A stretch of 64,000 nt of DNA from Levilactobacillus enshiensis (GCF_007115095.1 NZ_SULH01000010.1:52130-116129); one strand, 5' to 3'; positions 1 through 9,666 are shown, counted from the stretch's first letter. Program-made: numbers and translations. The notes: generated from the sequence alone by a model not told the origin.

Positions 1-660
1 GGGCGTTCTTAGGCGACGTTGAGCATCATCTGTAACCATCGTTATCAGTTGGAATCCACTGGAGGATGGCTGATCGTTTTAGTGCCTCAGCGTTCTCCAA
101 ACAGGTAGCAAAATTCCTGTTATTAGCCGTCATGAAATTGATTTCAACTTAGCGGCGCGAATGACAAAGCTGGAATGAGGCTTGAATATTGTTATCTGCC
201 ACCATACGCGATAAGTGTTCGGTATCCCTGCCAGTCGGGGCTAGTCACCATATGAATGTTTATCATAGAAAAAACTCTTAGCGCAAGTCGCACTTGTTTG
301 CTGGGAGTTTTTTTGTGTCATCGCACACATCGTTGACGACCGTTCGGAATTTGCGATTACAGGGGGGGACGTGAAATTGAAAGCGTCGTGGCAATTGGGG
401 TGGACGTTGGCAATCGTGTCCATGTTGGGAAGGCGATTGCTTGAATTCGGAGGACATACCGGAGTAAAGTGAGATTAAAGCTGGCATGAGAGAAGTTGGC
501 AAGTGTCTCGACTGGTTGCGGTTGCAAGGCGGGAGGCCGGACATGAGATGGTCATCACGCCTTGAGATTGGCGAAAATCTGTCCCCATTCTGAAATTGTA
601 ATATACTTAAATGACAGCCGGGGTTAACAGGTTTCATCCGCTTTCAGAAAATCAAGTTCC
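1..660. other. Non-coding or unrecognised upstream region
   Basis: No convincing gene is visible. Reading frames on the minus strand across 240-640 lack a ribosome site, a recognisable domain and plausible composition. The region holds the hairpin at 268-314 and otherwise featureless sequence. The end of a gene lying to the left of the window could be present but I cannot recognise one. Confidence 0.5.
268..314. terminator. Bidirectional Rho-independent terminator
   Basis: AAAAAACTC and GAGTTTTTTT form the outer stem, with CAAGT/ACTTG inside. An A-run on one side and a T-run on the other allow use in both directions. It probably closes a gene to the left of the window. Confidence 0.65.
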
Positions 661-695
661 GTAGGTTTTTCCATTTCTCACGAAAATATCACGAA

Positions 696-719
696 AAACC
701 CGAACATTTATGCTAAAAT
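696..719 (+). promoter_or_regulatory. purR promoter with PurBox
   Basis: Positions 696-708 read AAACCCGAACATT and match the Gram-positive PurBox (AWWWCCGAACWWT) at 12 of 13 positions. An extended -10 (TGC-TAAAAT) follows at 711-719, with no good -35. The box lies where the -35 should be, about 55 bases before the PurR start. This fits autoregulation by PurR in response to PRPP. The function is inferred from the family. Confidence 0.6.
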
Positions 720-762
720 TAGCTTTACAATTAACTCTAAAGAAATAGTTGAGGTGAAGAAG

Positions 763-1593
763 TTGAAAGTCAGAAGAAGTGACCGGTTAGTGGACATGAC
801 TCGGTATTTATTGGAACGGCCGCATCAATTGGTGTCGTTGACCTTTTTTGCAGCTAGATATGAATCAGCTAAGTCTTCCATCAGTGAAGACTTAACGATT
901 TTGAAGCGGACCTTCCAAGCTCGGGGCACCGGTCTTCTGGAGACGGTTCCTGGGGCTGCCGGCGGTGCGCGCTTCATTCCGTATATTTTACGTGAAGAAG
1001 CCGAACAATTCGTTGGTAAGATGATTTCCGAACTGTCCGAAGCCGACCGTTACCTTCCCGGTGGCTACGTGTACATGTCAGATATTCTGGGCCGACCAGC
1101 TGCTTTGCGGCAAATTGGCCGCATTTTGGCTACCCAGTATCTGAATCAAAACGTCGATGTGGTCGTGACCGTGGCAACCAAGGGAATTCCGTTGGCGCAA
1201 AGTGTGGCTAACTACCTGAACGTTCCGTTTGTCATCGTGCGTCATGATTCACAGATCACTGAAGGCTCGACCGTGAGTGTGAACTACGTTTCCGGTTCGA
1301 CCAAACGGATTGAACGGATGGCGTTGTCCAAGCGCAGTGTAAAGCCCAATTCACGGGTCCTGATCGTCGATGATTACATGAAGGGCGGCGGGACAGTTGG
1401 TGGTCTGCGTTCATTGGTCGATGAGTTTGATTCACAATTGGCTGGTGTGGCGGTGTTTGCGGAAGGTGATTTTGCCGGACAACGGACCGTTAGCAAGTAC
1501 ACGTCGTTACTGAAGATTCAGACGGCGGATGAACAGATTCGTGTGACTCCAGGGAACTACCTCACACAGATCTTTGGTGACGAAACTAAATAA
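763..1593 (+). CDS. purR: Pur operon repressor PurR
   Basis: PurR binds PurBox DNA and senses PRPP to control purine synthesis genes. The N-terminal third is a winged-helix DNA-binding domain with the family-typical [16 protein letters not shown]. The remainder is a phosphoribosyltransferase-like domain, including the PRPP-loop segment [16 protein letters not shown] near residues 205-220. Length (about 276 aa) is normal. A GTG at 754 is possible, but GAGGTGA at 751-757 sits just before a TTG at 763. That start gives an N-terminus (MKVRRSDRL) resembling Bacillus PurR, so I prefer it. It is followed 14 bases later by glmU, and then prs, which makes the PRPP that PurR senses. This order is conserved across lactobacilli. 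Confidence 0.95.
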   Translation: MKVRRSDRLVDMTRYLLERPHQLVSLTFFAARYESAKSSISEDLTILKRTFQARGTGLLETVPGAAGGARFIPYILREEAEQFVGKMISELSEADRYLPGGYVYMSDILGRPAALRQIGRILATQYLNQNVDVVVTVATKGIPLAQSVANYLNVPFVIVRHDSQITEGSTVSVNYVSGSTKRIERMALSKRSVKPNSRVLIVDDYMKGGGTVGGLRSLVDEFDSQLAGVAVFAEGDFAGQRTVSKYTSLLKIQTADEQIRVTPGNYLTQIFGDETK

Positions 1594-1607
1594 AGCTAGG
1601 AGCATAT

Positions 1608-2993
1608 TTGGAAATGACGACTAGAAATACCATTATCCTCGCAGCCGGCAAGGGCACCCGGATGAAGTCAAAATTGTACAAAGTGTTGCATCAGGTTTGT
1701 GGCAAAGCCATGGTTGACCACGTGTTGACTCAGGTTGAGCAGACCAAGATGGATAAAATCGTGACGGTCGTTGGCTACGGTGCCGATGACGTTAAGAGCA
1801 CGCTGGGTGACCGCACACAGTACGCGCTACAAGCCAAGCAACTGGGGACGGGCCATGCCGTTTTACAGACGGAACCCATCTTAAAGGACGAGCAAGGAAC
1901 GACTTTAATCGTTAGTGGGGACACACCGTTGTTCCGCGCCGAAATGTTCGAAGACCTCTTTGCCTACCACGAAGCCAAGCACGCCGCAGCGACCATCTTA
2001 ACGTCGATTGCACCGGATCCAACGGGCTACGGCCGCATCGTGCGTAACAACATTGGTATCGTTGAAAAGATCGTTGAACAAAAGGACGCGAACTCCGAAG
2101 AACAAGAAATTCATGAAATCAACACCGGGGTCTACGTTTTCGATAACCAGAAGTTGTTTAAGGCGCTGCACGAAACGTCTAATGACAACGCTCAAGGTGA
2201 ATACTATCTGACCGACGTCATTGAAATTTTGAAACACCAAGGCGACATCGTGGCGGCTTATCAAATGGCCAATTTCGATGAATCCATGGGAGTTAATGAT
2301 CGGGTAGCCTTATCCGCTGCCACGAAGATCATGCGCGACCGGATCAACCGGCAGCACATGCAAGACGGGGTTACGCTGATTGACCCAGCAACGACCTACA
2401 TCGACGCTGATGTCAAAATCGGCGCGGACACCATCATTGAACCCGGCGTCCTGTTGAAGGGGGATACGGTAATCGGTGAGGACTGCTACATCGGCTCTCA
2501 TTCCGAACTGCGAAACGCCAAGTTGGCCGACCACGTGACCGTCACGTCTTCTCTCCTGGAAGACTCTGACATGGCCGCTGGCAGCAACATTGGGCCAAAC
2601 AGCCATTTACGTCCAGAATCACACATCGGGCCTAAAGTTCACTTGGGCAACTTTGTTGAAGTGAAGAAGGCAACGATTGGTGAAGGCACGAAGGTGGGGC
2701 ACTTGACCTACGTCGGCAACGCTAAGCTCGGCAAGAATATCAATGTCGGCTGTGGGGTCGTCTTCGTCAACTATGACGGCAAGAACAAGCACGAAACGAC
2801 GGTGGGCGATGATGCCTTTATCGGCTCGAACTCAAATCTGGTTGCGCCATTGGATGTGGCTGACCACAGTTTTATCGCGGCAGGGTCGACCATTACTGAC
2901 GCTGTGAACAAATATGACATGGCAATTGCCCGGCAACGGCAAACCAACAAGCCTAATTACTATCAGAAACTACCATATCGTGGTGAAGATTAA
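1608..2993 (+). CDS. glmU: Bifunctional UDP-N-acetylglucosamine pyrophosphorylase/GlcN-1-P acetyltransferase GlmU
   Basis: GlmU acetylates glucosamine-1-phosphate and then uridylylates it to UDP-GlcNAc, the entry point for peptidoglycan and teichoic acid synthesis in the cytoplasm. The N-terminal half is a nucleotidyltransferase with the signature [11 protein letters not shown] near residues 12-22. The C-terminal half is a left-handed beta-helix of hexapeptide repeats ([36 protein letters not shown]). Length (461 aa) is typical. AGGAG at 1598-1602 lies 5 bases before TTG 1608 and 11 before ATG 1614, so either start is possible. It follows purR closely and is probably co-transcribed. Its product feeds murA and murF, which are also in this window. 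Confidence 0.97.
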   Translation: MEMTTRNTIILAAGKGTRMKSKLYKVLHQVCGKAMVDHVLTQVEQTKMDKIVTVVGYGADDVKSTLGDRTQYALQAKQLGTGHAVLQTEPILKDEQGTTLIVSGDTPLFRAEMFEDLFAYHEAKHAAATILTSIAPDPTGYGRIVRNNIGIVEKIVEQKDANSEEQEIHEINTGVYVFDNQKLFKALHETSNDNAQGEYYLTDVIEILKHQGDIVAAYQMANFDESMGVNDRVALSAATKIMRDRINRQHMQDGVTLIDPATTYIDADVKIGADTIIEPGVLLKGDTVIGEDCYIGSHSELRNAKLADHVTVTSSLLEDSDMAAGSNIGPNSHLRPESHIGPKVHLGNFVEVKKATIGEGTKVGHLTYVGNAKLGKNINVGCGVVFVNYDGKNKHETTVGDDAFIGSNSNLVAPLDVADHSFIAAGSTITDAVNKYDMAIARQRQTNKPNYYQKLPYRGED

Positions 2994-3076
2994 GCTGAAG
3001 GTCTTGTGTTTCCGGACCCGATAGCATAAAATTGTTGTAGTAAATTCAGGCAGACTAGTTGCTATTGGAGGAAATT

Positions 3077-4057
3077 ATGGCTACGCAATATTTTGACCCT
3101 AAATTAAAGATTTTTGCGTTAAACTCCAACAAACCGTTGGCGCAAAAAATTGCTGACGAGGTTGGTGTCGAATTAGGGAAGACTTCGGTGGACCGTTTTA
3201 GTGACGGCGAAATCCGGATTAACATTGAACAGAGTGTCCGGGGCAGTCACGTCTATGTGATTCAGTCGACTTCAGCGCCCGTCAACGATAACTTGATGGA
3301 ACTGCTGATCATGATCGATGCTTTACGGCGGGCAAGTGCGGCTACCATTAACGTGGTCATTCCGTACTACGGTTACGCGCGTCAAGATCGTAAAGCCCGG
3401 TCACGGGAACCTATTACGGCTAAATTAGTCGCAAACATGCTTCAAACGGCCGGTGTAACACGGGTCGTAGCGTTGGACTTGCACGCTGCGCAAATTCAAG
3501 GATTCTTCGACGTTCCGGTCGACCATTTGATGGGCGCACCGTTATTGGCGGATTACTTCTTAAGCAACGGCTTGGCGGAAGACGCGGTCGTCGTTTCACC
3601 TGACCATGGTGGGGTGACACGGGCACGGGCTTTGGCAGAATTTCTCAAGGCCCCAATCGCCATCATCGACAAGCGCCGTCCACGAGCTAACGTGGCGGAG
3701 ATCATGAACATCATTGGGGATGTTAAAGGCAAACGCTGCATCATGATCGATGACATGATCGATACGGCGGGGACTATCACCTTAGGTTCTAAGGCGTTGA
3801 TGGAAGCTGGCGCGATGGAAGTTTACGCTAGTTGTACGCATCCCGTTCTGTCTGGTCCCGCAATTGAACGCATCAAGAATTCACCAATTAAGAAATTAGT
3901 TGTGACGGATTCAATTCAATTAACGGCCGACAAGCAAATTGACAAGATCGAACAAATTTCGGTTGGTCCACTGATTGGTCAAGCCATCAAGCGAATCAAC
4001 GAAAACCGGCCAGTCAGCCCATTGTTCAAGAACCGTTTCCGGAGTCACGAACAATAA
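3077..4057 (+). CDS. prs: Ribose-phosphate pyrophosphokinase (PRPP synthase)
   Basis: The enzyme transfers pyrophosphate from ATP to ribose-5-phosphate to make PRPP for purine, pyrimidine, NAD, His and Trp synthesis. Visible family motifs are [10 protein letters not shown], the catalytic-flap region [21 protein letters not shown], the metal/ATP segment [22 protein letters not shown] (written in parts here), and the PRPP loop [14 protein letters not shown] near residue 220. ATG 3077 is preceded by GGAGGA, so the in-frame upstream TTG at 3059 is not needed. Length 326 aa is typical of class I enzymes. A strong terminator follows. Its position next to purR is logical because PurR senses PRPP. 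Confidence 0.97.
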   Translation: MATQYFDPKLKIFALNSNKPLAQKIADEVGVELGKTSVDRFSDGEIRINIEQSVRGSHVYVIQSTSAPVNDNLMELLIMIDALRRASAATINVVIPYYGYARQDRKARSREPITAKLVANMLQTAGVTRVVALDLHAAQIQGFFDVPVDHLMGAPLLADYFLSNGLAEDAVVVSPDHGGVTRARALAEFLKAPIAIIDKRRPRANVAEIMNIIGDVKGKRCIMIDDMIDTAGTITLGSKALMEAGAMEVYASCTHPVLSGPAIERIKNSPIKKLVVTDSIQLTADKQIDKIEQISVGPLIGQAIKRINENRPVSPLFKNRFRSHEQ

Positions 4058-4067
4058 ACATGACAAA

Positions 4068-4107
4068 GAACTTGAGCGGCGCAGTGCGTTGGCTCAAGTT
4101 TTTTATT
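4068..4107 (+). terminator. Terminator after prs
   Basis: ACTTGAGC and GGCTCAAGT pair around a 13-base loop and are followed by a T-run (TTTTTT). It ends the purR-glmU-prs unit. Confidence 0.85.
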
Positions 4108-4108
4108 A

Positions 4109-4560
4109 AACTAGTCTAAATTGATTGCACTCTGGCTGCCAGGAGTTCCGCTTGCTGTGGGGACGCTTCAGCCTGAAAGAACACCAGTCTTCTTGCTTTG
4201 AAGCCACGAAGAATGCGTGTTTTCAATGGCGTAAGCAGGCTGAAAAAAACACCAGCTAACACTACTTTCACGGTTGATGCCATCCCTGGCCTCCTCCAGT
4301 GCTGACTGTGTTTTATCAGGTAAGCAGCTGTAGATCACAGTTACTTAACGGTTTTGGTCCAGTCAATAACAATGGTTATAGGTTAGTCTCAGTGTTGTCT
4401 GAGCGTACAACGTAAGCCGAGAGGTCGGCAGATATGGGCTCAGGCGCGTGTTCGCACCGATCCAGCCCATATCTGCCGGCCGGTAAGGCGACCCCAATCA
4501 CTAGGTTGCCTAATTTTAGCCGAATTGTTGGACATGGCTGGCGCTGGTGTTTAAGATCTA
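4109..4560 (+). repeat. Mosaic intergenic repeat, longest copy
   Basis: This segment shares 4116-4260 with copies at 5050-5265, 12354-12572 and 26085-26280; common blocks are GCTGCCAGG-GTTCCG, GTGGGGACGCTTCAG, GAACACCAGTCTTCT and TTTGAAGCCACGAA. Its right part (4470-4545, CTGCCGGCCGGTAAGGCGAC and onward) matches only 12466-12545, where it is fused directly to the left block. This copy therefore looks longest and the others look like deletion forms. It contains the perfect hairpin at 4423-4481. No ORF is credible here. Confidence 0.65.
4423..4481. repeat. Long perfect inverted repeat (hairpin)
   Basis: Positions 4427-4440 (GGCAGATATGGGCT) pair exactly with 4464-4477. Including flanking GGTC/GGCC the stem reaches 18 base pairs, and the loop itself can fold (GGCGCG/CGCACC). 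No T-run follows, so it is not a usual terminator. It lies inside the mosaic repeat. Confidence 0.75.
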
Positions 4561-4635
4561 AAGACTGAGAAATGCGTGTGTATTTTCAACCGTTACTTGA
4601 GAAACTAAAGGGTGACGTAAAGTAGGAGTGATTGA

Positions 4636-4998
4636 ATGAATAGTTGGCAGAAATGGGCGACGGGAACTGTTGCGGCGGGCCTGTTGGTGGCCTTGGTCAT
4701 GAAGTTGTTGGGCCAGCCACTGATGGTAATCGGCAATCTTTTATTTTTAGTCGGTCTGGCCCTCATTGTTTTTGGGGCCATTTGTGTACTGCTAAAGGGC
4801 CATTTATTTACGGGATGGCGTCATCTTTTCCGGCGACACAAGCGGGCGGATAAGAAAGATCTGATGCCGGGGGAAAAGGTCGAGGTCCATCACGTGGCGA
4901 GTGCTAAAAATGCGCCAATTGTGGTGAATGCGCCAGCAAGATTTGGTTTAATTTCCGGGGCGTGCTACCTAGTCTTAGGTATCGTCTTTACCCTTTAA
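4636..4998 (+). CDS. Small two-to-three-span membrane protein, DUF3899-like
   Basis: This is a 120-residue protein with hydrophobic spans at about residues 9-25, 30-52 and 103-120. Between them is a basic cytoplasmic-type segment (FRRHKRADKK) and a short soluble stretch. The first half (KLLGQPLMVIGNLLFLVGLALIVFG) resembles DUF3899-type lactobacillar membrane proteins; this is from memory and tentative. AGGAG at 4623-4627 supports ATG 4636. It stands alone between repeat-filled gaps and has its own terminator. Function unknown. Confidence 0.65.
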   Translation: MNSWQKWATGTVAAGLLVALVMKLLGQPLMVIGNLLFLVGLALIVFGAICVLLKGHLFTGWRHLFRRHKRADKKDLMPGEKVEVHHVASAKNAPIVVNAPARFGLISGACYLVLGIVFTL

Positions 4999-5011
4999 AA
5001 AATAACTTGGA

Positions 5012-5046
5012 TGCGCTCTACTGACAAAGTAGGGGGCATTTTTTAG
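5012..5046 (+). terminator. Terminator after the small membrane protein
   Basis: An imperfect stem (GCGCTCTACT with AGTAGGGGGC) around a GACAA loop is followed by ATTTTTTAG. Confidence 0.7.
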
Positions 5047-5049
5047 ACT

Positions 5050-5265
5050 AAGTTAACTAAAGGTTGAAAGATAAAATTCAGACCCCATCTCTGTACATGG
5101 TAAGCTTTCGTACCGTTAAACTAGTCAAAATTGGCGTACTACGGCTGCCAGGGATTCCGCCTGCTGTGGGGACGCTTCAGACTGGCAGAACACCAGTCTT
5201 CTCGCTCGCTTTGAAGCCACGAAAACCACGTGTCTCCAAAGTCGCCCGTGGTGTAAGCCGGCTGA
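5050..5265 (+). repeat. Mosaic intergenic repeat, second copy
   Basis: It begins with AAGGTTGAAAGATAAAATTC, as at 26085, and carries the common block GGCTGCCAGGGATTCCG through GAACACCAGTCTTCTCGC and TTTGAAGCCACGAA. AGACTGG/CCAGTCT inside it can form a stem. The 102-residue frame running through it (from 5064) is therefore repeat-derived and is not called as a gene. Confidence 0.7.
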
Positions 5266-5305
5266 AAAAAACGCCTCCCCAATTTAATTTTGAGGAGGCG
5301 TTTTT
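5266..5305. terminator. Bidirectional terminator, 3' of the HAD gene
   Basis: AAACGCCTCC and GGAGGCGTTT pair around a 14-base AT-rich loop, with A/T runs on both sides. It ends the minus-strand lipL-HD-HAD unit. Confidence 0.85.
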
Positions 5306-5346
5306 AGATTTTAATGTGCAACTTAATTTGCCAATGGCCTGTCAGA

Positions 5347-6156
5347 CTATTTCAACGCATACTTGCGGATAGCCGCGGCCACCCCGTCTTCGGCATTGGT
5401 CAAGGTCACGGCTTGGGCCGCTTCCTTGACCTCATCAATGGCATTGCCCATGGCCACCCCAAGGCCGGCGTATTTGATCATAGTTAAGTCGTTACCTTGA
5501 TCGCCCAATGTCATAACTTCATCGGCCGTGATGCCCAGTTGCGTTGCTAATTCACTCAGGGTACCGCCCTTGCTGGCATGGCTGTTCATGACCTCGATAA
5601 AGTAAGGGGCGCTTTGGACGACGCTGAACCGTTCCTTGAAGCTGGCGGGCATGTTGTCTTTGACGCGGGTGATGACTTCTGGGTCGTCGACAAACATGGC
5701 TTTGGAAATAGTCAGGTCGCGCGAAGTTTCGCCGACTTCGCGGTACCGAATCAGCATTCGGACCAGGTAGCTTTCGGCGATCGTGTAGGCACTGATATTT
5801 TTATTGGCCGTGTAGATGTAGTCTGGCGTTTCGATTTGAAAGTGGGACTGTAACTTCCGGGACAGGGCCTCGAGGTCAATGAAATCGTCGTAGGTCAACG
5901 AGTGGTTGGTTAGGACTTTGCCGGCAACCGTTTGAGCGACCGAGCCGTTAAAGGTGATGGCGTACTGATCATCGCCAGCGATATCCATAGCATCTAAGTA
6001 AGGTTGCACGCCGGTCAGGGGCCGACCGGTACACAGCACGACCTTGATTCCCTGGGCGCTGGCAGCTTTGACGGCCGCAATCGTGGCCGGAGCGAGTTCG
6101 TTTTTTTCGTTCAGTAGCGTCCCATCGATGTCGATTGCAATCAATTTGATCGTCAT
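5347..6156 (-). CDS. HAD-superfamily Cof-type phosphatase
   Basis: This is a cytoplasmic sugar-phosphate or nucleotide phosphatase of the Cof/YidA type. The HAD motifs are in order: IDIDGTLL (motif I, residues 7-14), LCTGRP (motif II, near 43), a conserved Lys in the cap-to-core return, and [12 protein letters not shown] (motif IV, near 213). The cap between them is of the C2 type. ATG 6156 is chosen because GGAGAA lies just upstream and the HAD core begins at once ([12 protein letters not shown]). Longer in-frame starts lie inside the HD gene. The preceding HD gene stops 4 bases away, so the two are translationally close. The substrate cannot be told from sequence. Confidence 0.92.
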   Translation of the reverse strand: MTIKLIAIDIDGTLLNEKNELAPATIAAVKAASAQGIKVVLCTGRPLTGVQPYLDAMDIAGDDQYAITFNGSVAQTVAGKVLTNHSLTYDDFIDLEALSRKLQSHFQIETPDYIYTANKNISAYTIAESYLVRMLIRYREVGETSRDLTISKAMFVDDPEVITRVKDNMPASFKERFSVVQSAPYFIEVMNSHASKGGTLSELATQLGITADEVMTLGDQGNDLTMIKYAGLGVAMGNAIDEVKEAAQAVTLTNAEDGVAAAIRKYALK

Positions 6157-6160
6157 GAAA

Positions 6161-7525
6161 TTAGTTCTCCTTTGGGTGAATGAGTTGGTTGTTTTGAATG
6201 TAGCGGCCGAAGTCGTCGTAGATCGGCTGGAAAATTTCGGGAGCGTCATCGCCCGGATTCAGCATTTCCTTAGGGAAGAAGAAGCGTTGGTCGCCAGTGA
6301 ATTTTCCGCGGATGGCGTTGACCAAGTCGGAGACCGTTGAGAGTTCCTGCAACGTGCCATCTGGTTCTTGCAGCTCGATTTGCGTCAACGGATGGGTGAC
6401 CTTGGGGTCGTAAGCATCGTCGTAAGGCAAATCGTAACTGTTATCGGTCGCCGTATAGTAATCGGTATTGAAGCCCACGGAACGAATCATTTCGCGGAGT
6501 TGTGGTAACAGGGCAGCTGTATCTGCAGTGACGATAGCACTCTTCAAAGGCTTACGATCTAAGAAACGGTGCGCCATGTCGGCCAAAATTTCGTCCGGTG
6601 ACTGGCGCCAGTGAATGAAGTAGGTGGTCAACACCCCATCGTCTAGGTTCAGATAATCCTGAAGATTAAACTCGTGGTTGAAGAAGGGTAACAATAAGTG
6701 GGGAATGAAGCTATCATCACTTTGTCCCGTTTGGTAGAGCTCGTTGGCCCGCCCCAACAAGTGGTCTAAGATGACCTCCATCGAGCGAGAGACGGGGTGA
6801 AAGTAGACCTGTTGATACATTTGAAAGCGGCTGACGATGTAGTCTTCGACCGCGTGCATGCCGTTCATGGCAAAGGCGATGCCATCCTGGTAAGGCCGCA
6901 TCACGCGCAGAATGCGCGTCAGGTCAAATGTCCCGTATTGGGTGCCCGTATAATAGGCATCGCGCAACAGGTAGTCCATGCGGTCGGCGTCGATCTGACT
7001 GGAGATCATCTGAACGACCTGAGGATTCGGATAGGTCTTTTGAATCACACTAGCCACCTCAGCGGGGAAGGTCGCACTGACTCGCCGCAGAACTTGGTTA
7101 ACTTCGGTTTCTGGCGACGTCAGGATTTCGGCCGTAATGGCTTCGTGATTGGTATGAAAGATATGTTCAAACGTGTGTGAATAAGGGCCATGGCCGATAT
7201 CGTGGAGCAGGGCGGCACACAGCGCCGTCAGTCGTTCCTGATCGTCCCAACCGCCGTCACCCGGTACTTTGGTGGGGTAGTTACGCTGAAAGTTGTCACA
7301 GATCTGGCGCGTAATTTCGTAAACGCCCAGCGAGTGGGTAAAGCGCGAATGTTCGGCGCCGTGGAAAATCAACGAGGCAGTTCCCAGCTGTTTGATGCGC
7401 CGGAGCCGTTGAAATTCCCGGGTGTTGATCAAGTCTAAAATAATCTGGTGTTGCACGTAAATATAGTTGTGCACGGGATCCCGAAAGACTTTCTCCCGGG
7501 GCAACCGTGCTTGGGCGTAGTTCAC
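6161..7525 (-). CDS. HD-domain phosphohydrolase, YwfO-like
   Basis: This 454-residue protein belongs to the HD family related to dNTP triphosphohydrolases. N-terminal features are [25 protein letters not shown] and the HD signature [16 protein letters not shown] (near residues 105-120). A second metal-side segment, [19 protein letters not shown], follows near 178-196. These agree with Bacillus YwfO-like proteins, whose exact substrate is not firmly known. It starts at GTG with GAGGAGG 8 bases upstream. It sits between lipL and the HAD phosphatase on the minus strand with short gaps, suggesting one operon. In Bacillus ywfL (lipL) and ywfO are also near each other, which supports both names. 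Confidence 0.9.
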   Translation of the reverse strand: MNYAQARLPREKVFRDPVHNYIYVQHQIILDLINTREFQRLRRIKQLGTASLIFHGAEHSRFTHSLGVYEITRQICDNFQRNYPTKVPGDGGWDDQERLTALCAALLHDIGHGPYSHTFEHIFHTNHEAITAEILTSPETEVNQVLRRVSATFPAEVASVIQKTYPNPQVVQMISSQIDADRMDYLLRDAYYTGTQYGTFDLTRILRVMRPYQDGIAFAMNGMHAVEDYIVSRFQMYQQVYFHPVSRSMEVILDHLLGRANELYQTGQSDDSFIPHLLLPFFNHEFNLQDYLNLDDGVLTTYFIHWRQSPDEILADMAHRFLDRKPLKSAIVTADTAALLPQLREMIRSVGFNTDYYTATDNSYDLPYDDAYDPKVTHPLTQIELQEPDGTLQELSTVSDLVNAIRGKFTGDQRFFFPKEMLNPGDDAPEIFQPIYDDFGRYIQNNQLIHPKEN

Positions 7526-7544
7526 AGTGATTCCTCCTCGTAGG

Positions 7545-8372
7545 TTAGTCTAGTCGCGGTTGTCGGCGGGCCATCTGAGCGGTGGCGTGGTCGAGGGCCG
7601 TGGTAAAGGGTGGTGCGGCCATTAGGGTGGCCAATTTTTCGTGTTCAACGTTGAGTCCAGCCGTTTGGCAAGCCGTGATGAAGCGAGCCTGTGCGTCGGC
7701 AATGGTCACATCGTGTTGGAGCAAGGCGGCCGTCGTGGTCATGACGGCAGGATCAACGTCTGGAAAGTCCCATTGGTTGGGCTGGTCGCTCAGTCCGGCC
7801 TGGTAGAAGTCACGCACGAGTTCCCCCCGCGCGGTCTGATTTCCGTTGACGCCTAAATAAAGCATGGTCACCAGTGCGTGGGGACTCCGTCGCTGGGCGA
7901 TGCCGGCGATCTTTAGGCCGTTAACGCTGAGGTCATAGTCGCCAGGACAGTAGGAACGCGTGATCTCGTAGTGGGCGATTGCCAGTTCCGGCCAGGCCGC
8001 GGCGACCAGTTGCATCATTTGCTCGTAAGCCGCGTCAACACTGATGGGGGGCGTCGTCAGGGGAGTAAATAAGGAGACATTGAGGACGCCAGCATCGCTG
8101 ACCACGGCCAAGCCGCCGGAATTGCGAAGCACGGCATCGTAGCCGTGCCCCTGAACGGCCCTAATTGCCGCTTTAAGGTCCGGTAACCGTTTGTCCTTCA
8201 GTCCCATGATAACGGTCGGTTGCATCGTCCAGAAGTGCAGAATAGGCTGCTGAAGGTCCACAACGAGGTCGAGCAGGGCATTGGTATACCCGAACGCCTG
8301 ATTCTTCTGTGCAGCTGGAATGGGTGTCGTGACGGTTTGAATCGTTTTAGTTGGTAAAGCAAAGGGGCCCAT
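7545..8372 (-). CDS. lipL: Octanoyl-[GcvH]:protein N-octanoyltransferase, LipL-like
   Basis: LipL moves an octanoyl or lipoyl group from GcvH onto E2 subunits of 2-oxoacid dehydrogenases. The protein has the biotin/lipoate transferase fold: RNSGGLAVVSDAGVLNVSL near residues 83-101 and GLKIAGIAQRR near 153-163. The segment SYCPGDYDLS contains Cys142, equivalent to the LipL catalytic cysteine; LplA ligases lack this arrangement. I therefore prefer LipL over LplA, though lactobacillar members are often labelled lipoate ligase. GAAGGTGG lies upstream of ATG 8372. It begins the minus-strand operon with the HD and HAD genes. Confidence 0.85.
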   Translation of the reverse strand: MGPFALPTKTIQTVTTPIPAAQKNQAFGYTNALLDLVVDLQQPILHFWTMQPTVIMGLKDKRLPDLKAAIRAVQGHGYDAVLRNSGGLAVVSDAGVLNVSLFTPLTTPPISVDAAYEQMMQLVAAAWPELAIAHYEITRSYCPGDYDLSVNGLKIAGIAQRRSPHALVTMLYLGVNGNQTARGELVRDFYQAGLSDQPNQWDFPDVDPAVMTTTAALLQHDVTIADAQARFITACQTAGLNVEHEKLATLMAAPPFTTALDHATAQMARRQPRLD

Positions 8373-9122
8373 AGTCCCACCTTCTTTTTTATATAGGTTT
8401 TTGGTTTGTCACAGGCTGACAGAAACGCCATTTGGTAAGGTCAACCTGGAGTTGAAAGGTAATTGCTAGGGCGTCATTGTGTCCAAAAAGAAAGTTTTTA
8501 AGGTCGGGTAGTTCTGGTTAGCCGATCATAAGGATACTCACGTGGTCGTCGGCTGGTACTTTGATGGCTAACGACTGGATGTCAACATCGCAAGGAGAAT
8601 GTGGTCAGATCAGACAACGTAAGACCAAAGACATCATGTCGTGCTAGGTAGACTTCAACGTCTTATTATACTAGAAAACGCTTGCCGCGTCATTGTTTGG
8701 GCGGTGTGGGCATGATGTATGTCGGCGGACAGGTCATTTAAGATTGAAAGCGGCTAAATGTCAGCTGTAACGACAATAATGGTGTTGAAATTAGGTGATT
8801 CTGTGCTATTCTAGCTTGTCAATCGCCAGATATGTCGTGGTATAGCCTACCTAAGGCCATGTTTGATGAACGCTCGGCGTATAATCGTTTTTTTGGTCAT
8901 AGCAAATGATTAGCTGGTCAGTAGAATGATGAAAAATTTTTTCAATGGTTTCTGTGGCAGAGTACAATCAGAGCCGGAGGAGGCCAGGGGTGGAATTCCT
9001 GGCAGCCGCAGAGCGCCCAATTAAATCCTGCCAACGCTGAGATAGGGTGGGCATTGTACAACTCATCGTTGACGGCGCGGGCCGAAGGCGACTAACGAAA
9101 ATCCAATTGCATAAATGGTAGG
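8373..9122. other. Divergent intergenic region with repeat remnants
   Basis: About 800 bases between lipL and the DUF1934 gene hold no credible ORF. Around 8950-9025 the minus strand reads GCGGCTGCCAGGAATTCC and CTCCGGCTCTGATTGTAC, fragments of the mosaic repeat (compare 4140-4150 and, for the second motif, 16010-16035). A minus-strand promoter lies at 8665-8693. The remainder is not interpretable by eye. Confidence 0.5.
8665..8693 (-). promoter_or_regulatory. Candidate promoter for lipL operon
   Basis: On the minus strand, ATGACG (8688-8693) and TATAAT (8665-8670) are separated by 17 bases. It would give a leader of nearly 300 nt before lipL. No better promoter was seen closer to the gene. 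Confidence 0.45.
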
Positions 9123-9147
9123 TTTTCCGCGGAAAATGAACTATAAT
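9123..9147 (+). promoter_or_regulatory. Promoter with perfect palindrome before DUF1934-rpoE
   Basis: A perfect -10 (TATAAT, 9142-9147) is preceded by the 14-base palindrome TTTTCCGCGGAAAA (9123-9136). This occupies the spacer where RNA polymerase would bind. A half site, CGCGGAAA, recurs at 9163-9170 just after the expected start. No good -35 is present. This resembles an operator for an unidentified regulator. Confidence 0.55.
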
Positions 9148-9181
9148 TAATCCAGACAATTCGCGGAAAGGAAGGGTGTAA

Positions 9182-9622
9182 ATGGGTCGATTATCTACGG
9201 GGGTGCCCGTTATGATTCATCTGGAGACGCACATTAAGCAAGGCGAAGACGTTTCCGATTACCGCTTGGATGTGGATGGTCAGCTGGTCCAGATGGGCAG
9301 CAACCTCTATCTGCGGTATTTGGAACCCAACAATGAGACTGGCGAACAGACACCAGTCACCATGAAATTTACGCCAGAGGGTGAGGTCCACCTGACCAGA
9401 AAGGCCGAGGCCGAATTACGACTCCACTTTGTGAGTGGCAAGCGGGTCACGGCACGCTACAACACCCCTTATGGGATTATGCCAATTGAGACGGTCACGC
9501 CGTACTTGGAAACGAGCTTTCAGGAGAAACCGTTTAGTGGCAACGTTAAAATTGACTACCTCCTTTATGCCAATGACGATTTAGTCGGGAACTACAAGAT
9601 TAGATTGCAATTTACGGCATAA
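9182..9622 (+). CDS. DUF1934 family beta-barrel protein (YwiB-like)
   Basis: This 146-residue soluble protein has alternating hydrophobic strands and no signal peptide, consistent with the small lipocalin-like DUF1934/YwiB fold. Family-like features are the GSNLYLRYLE segment near 38-47 and the end strand of the form NYKIRLQFTA. GGAAGG 9 bases upstream supports ATG 9182; a second in-frame ATG at 9212 is less well supported. It lies 44 bases before rpoE, the usual position in lactobacilli. Function is unknown in the family. Confidence 0.85.
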   Translation: MGRLSTGVPVMIHLETHIKQGEDVSDYRLDVDGQLVQMGSNLYLRYLEPNNETGEQTPVTMKFTPEGEVHLTRKAEAELRLHFVSGKRVTARYNTPYGIMPIETVTPYLETSFQEKPFSGNVKIDYLLYANDDLVGNYKIRLQFTA

Positions 9623-9666
9623 ACGAGTATCATATTTCGTAGACTGTGGAAAGGACGTGCACCAGT

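Noticed and set aside
278-637. 119-codon minus-strand frame upstream of purR
   Set aside because: No ribosome site, no recognisable domain, and it overlaps the terminator hairpin at 268-314.
5064-5372. 102-codon frame rich in basic residues
   Set aside because: It lies wholly within the mosaic repeat and a terminator, and runs into the convergent HAD gene.
7545-8372. Lipoate-protein ligase LplA
   Set aside because: The SYCPGDYDLS cysteine and the YwfO neighbour fit LipL better, although activity cannot be proven from sequence.
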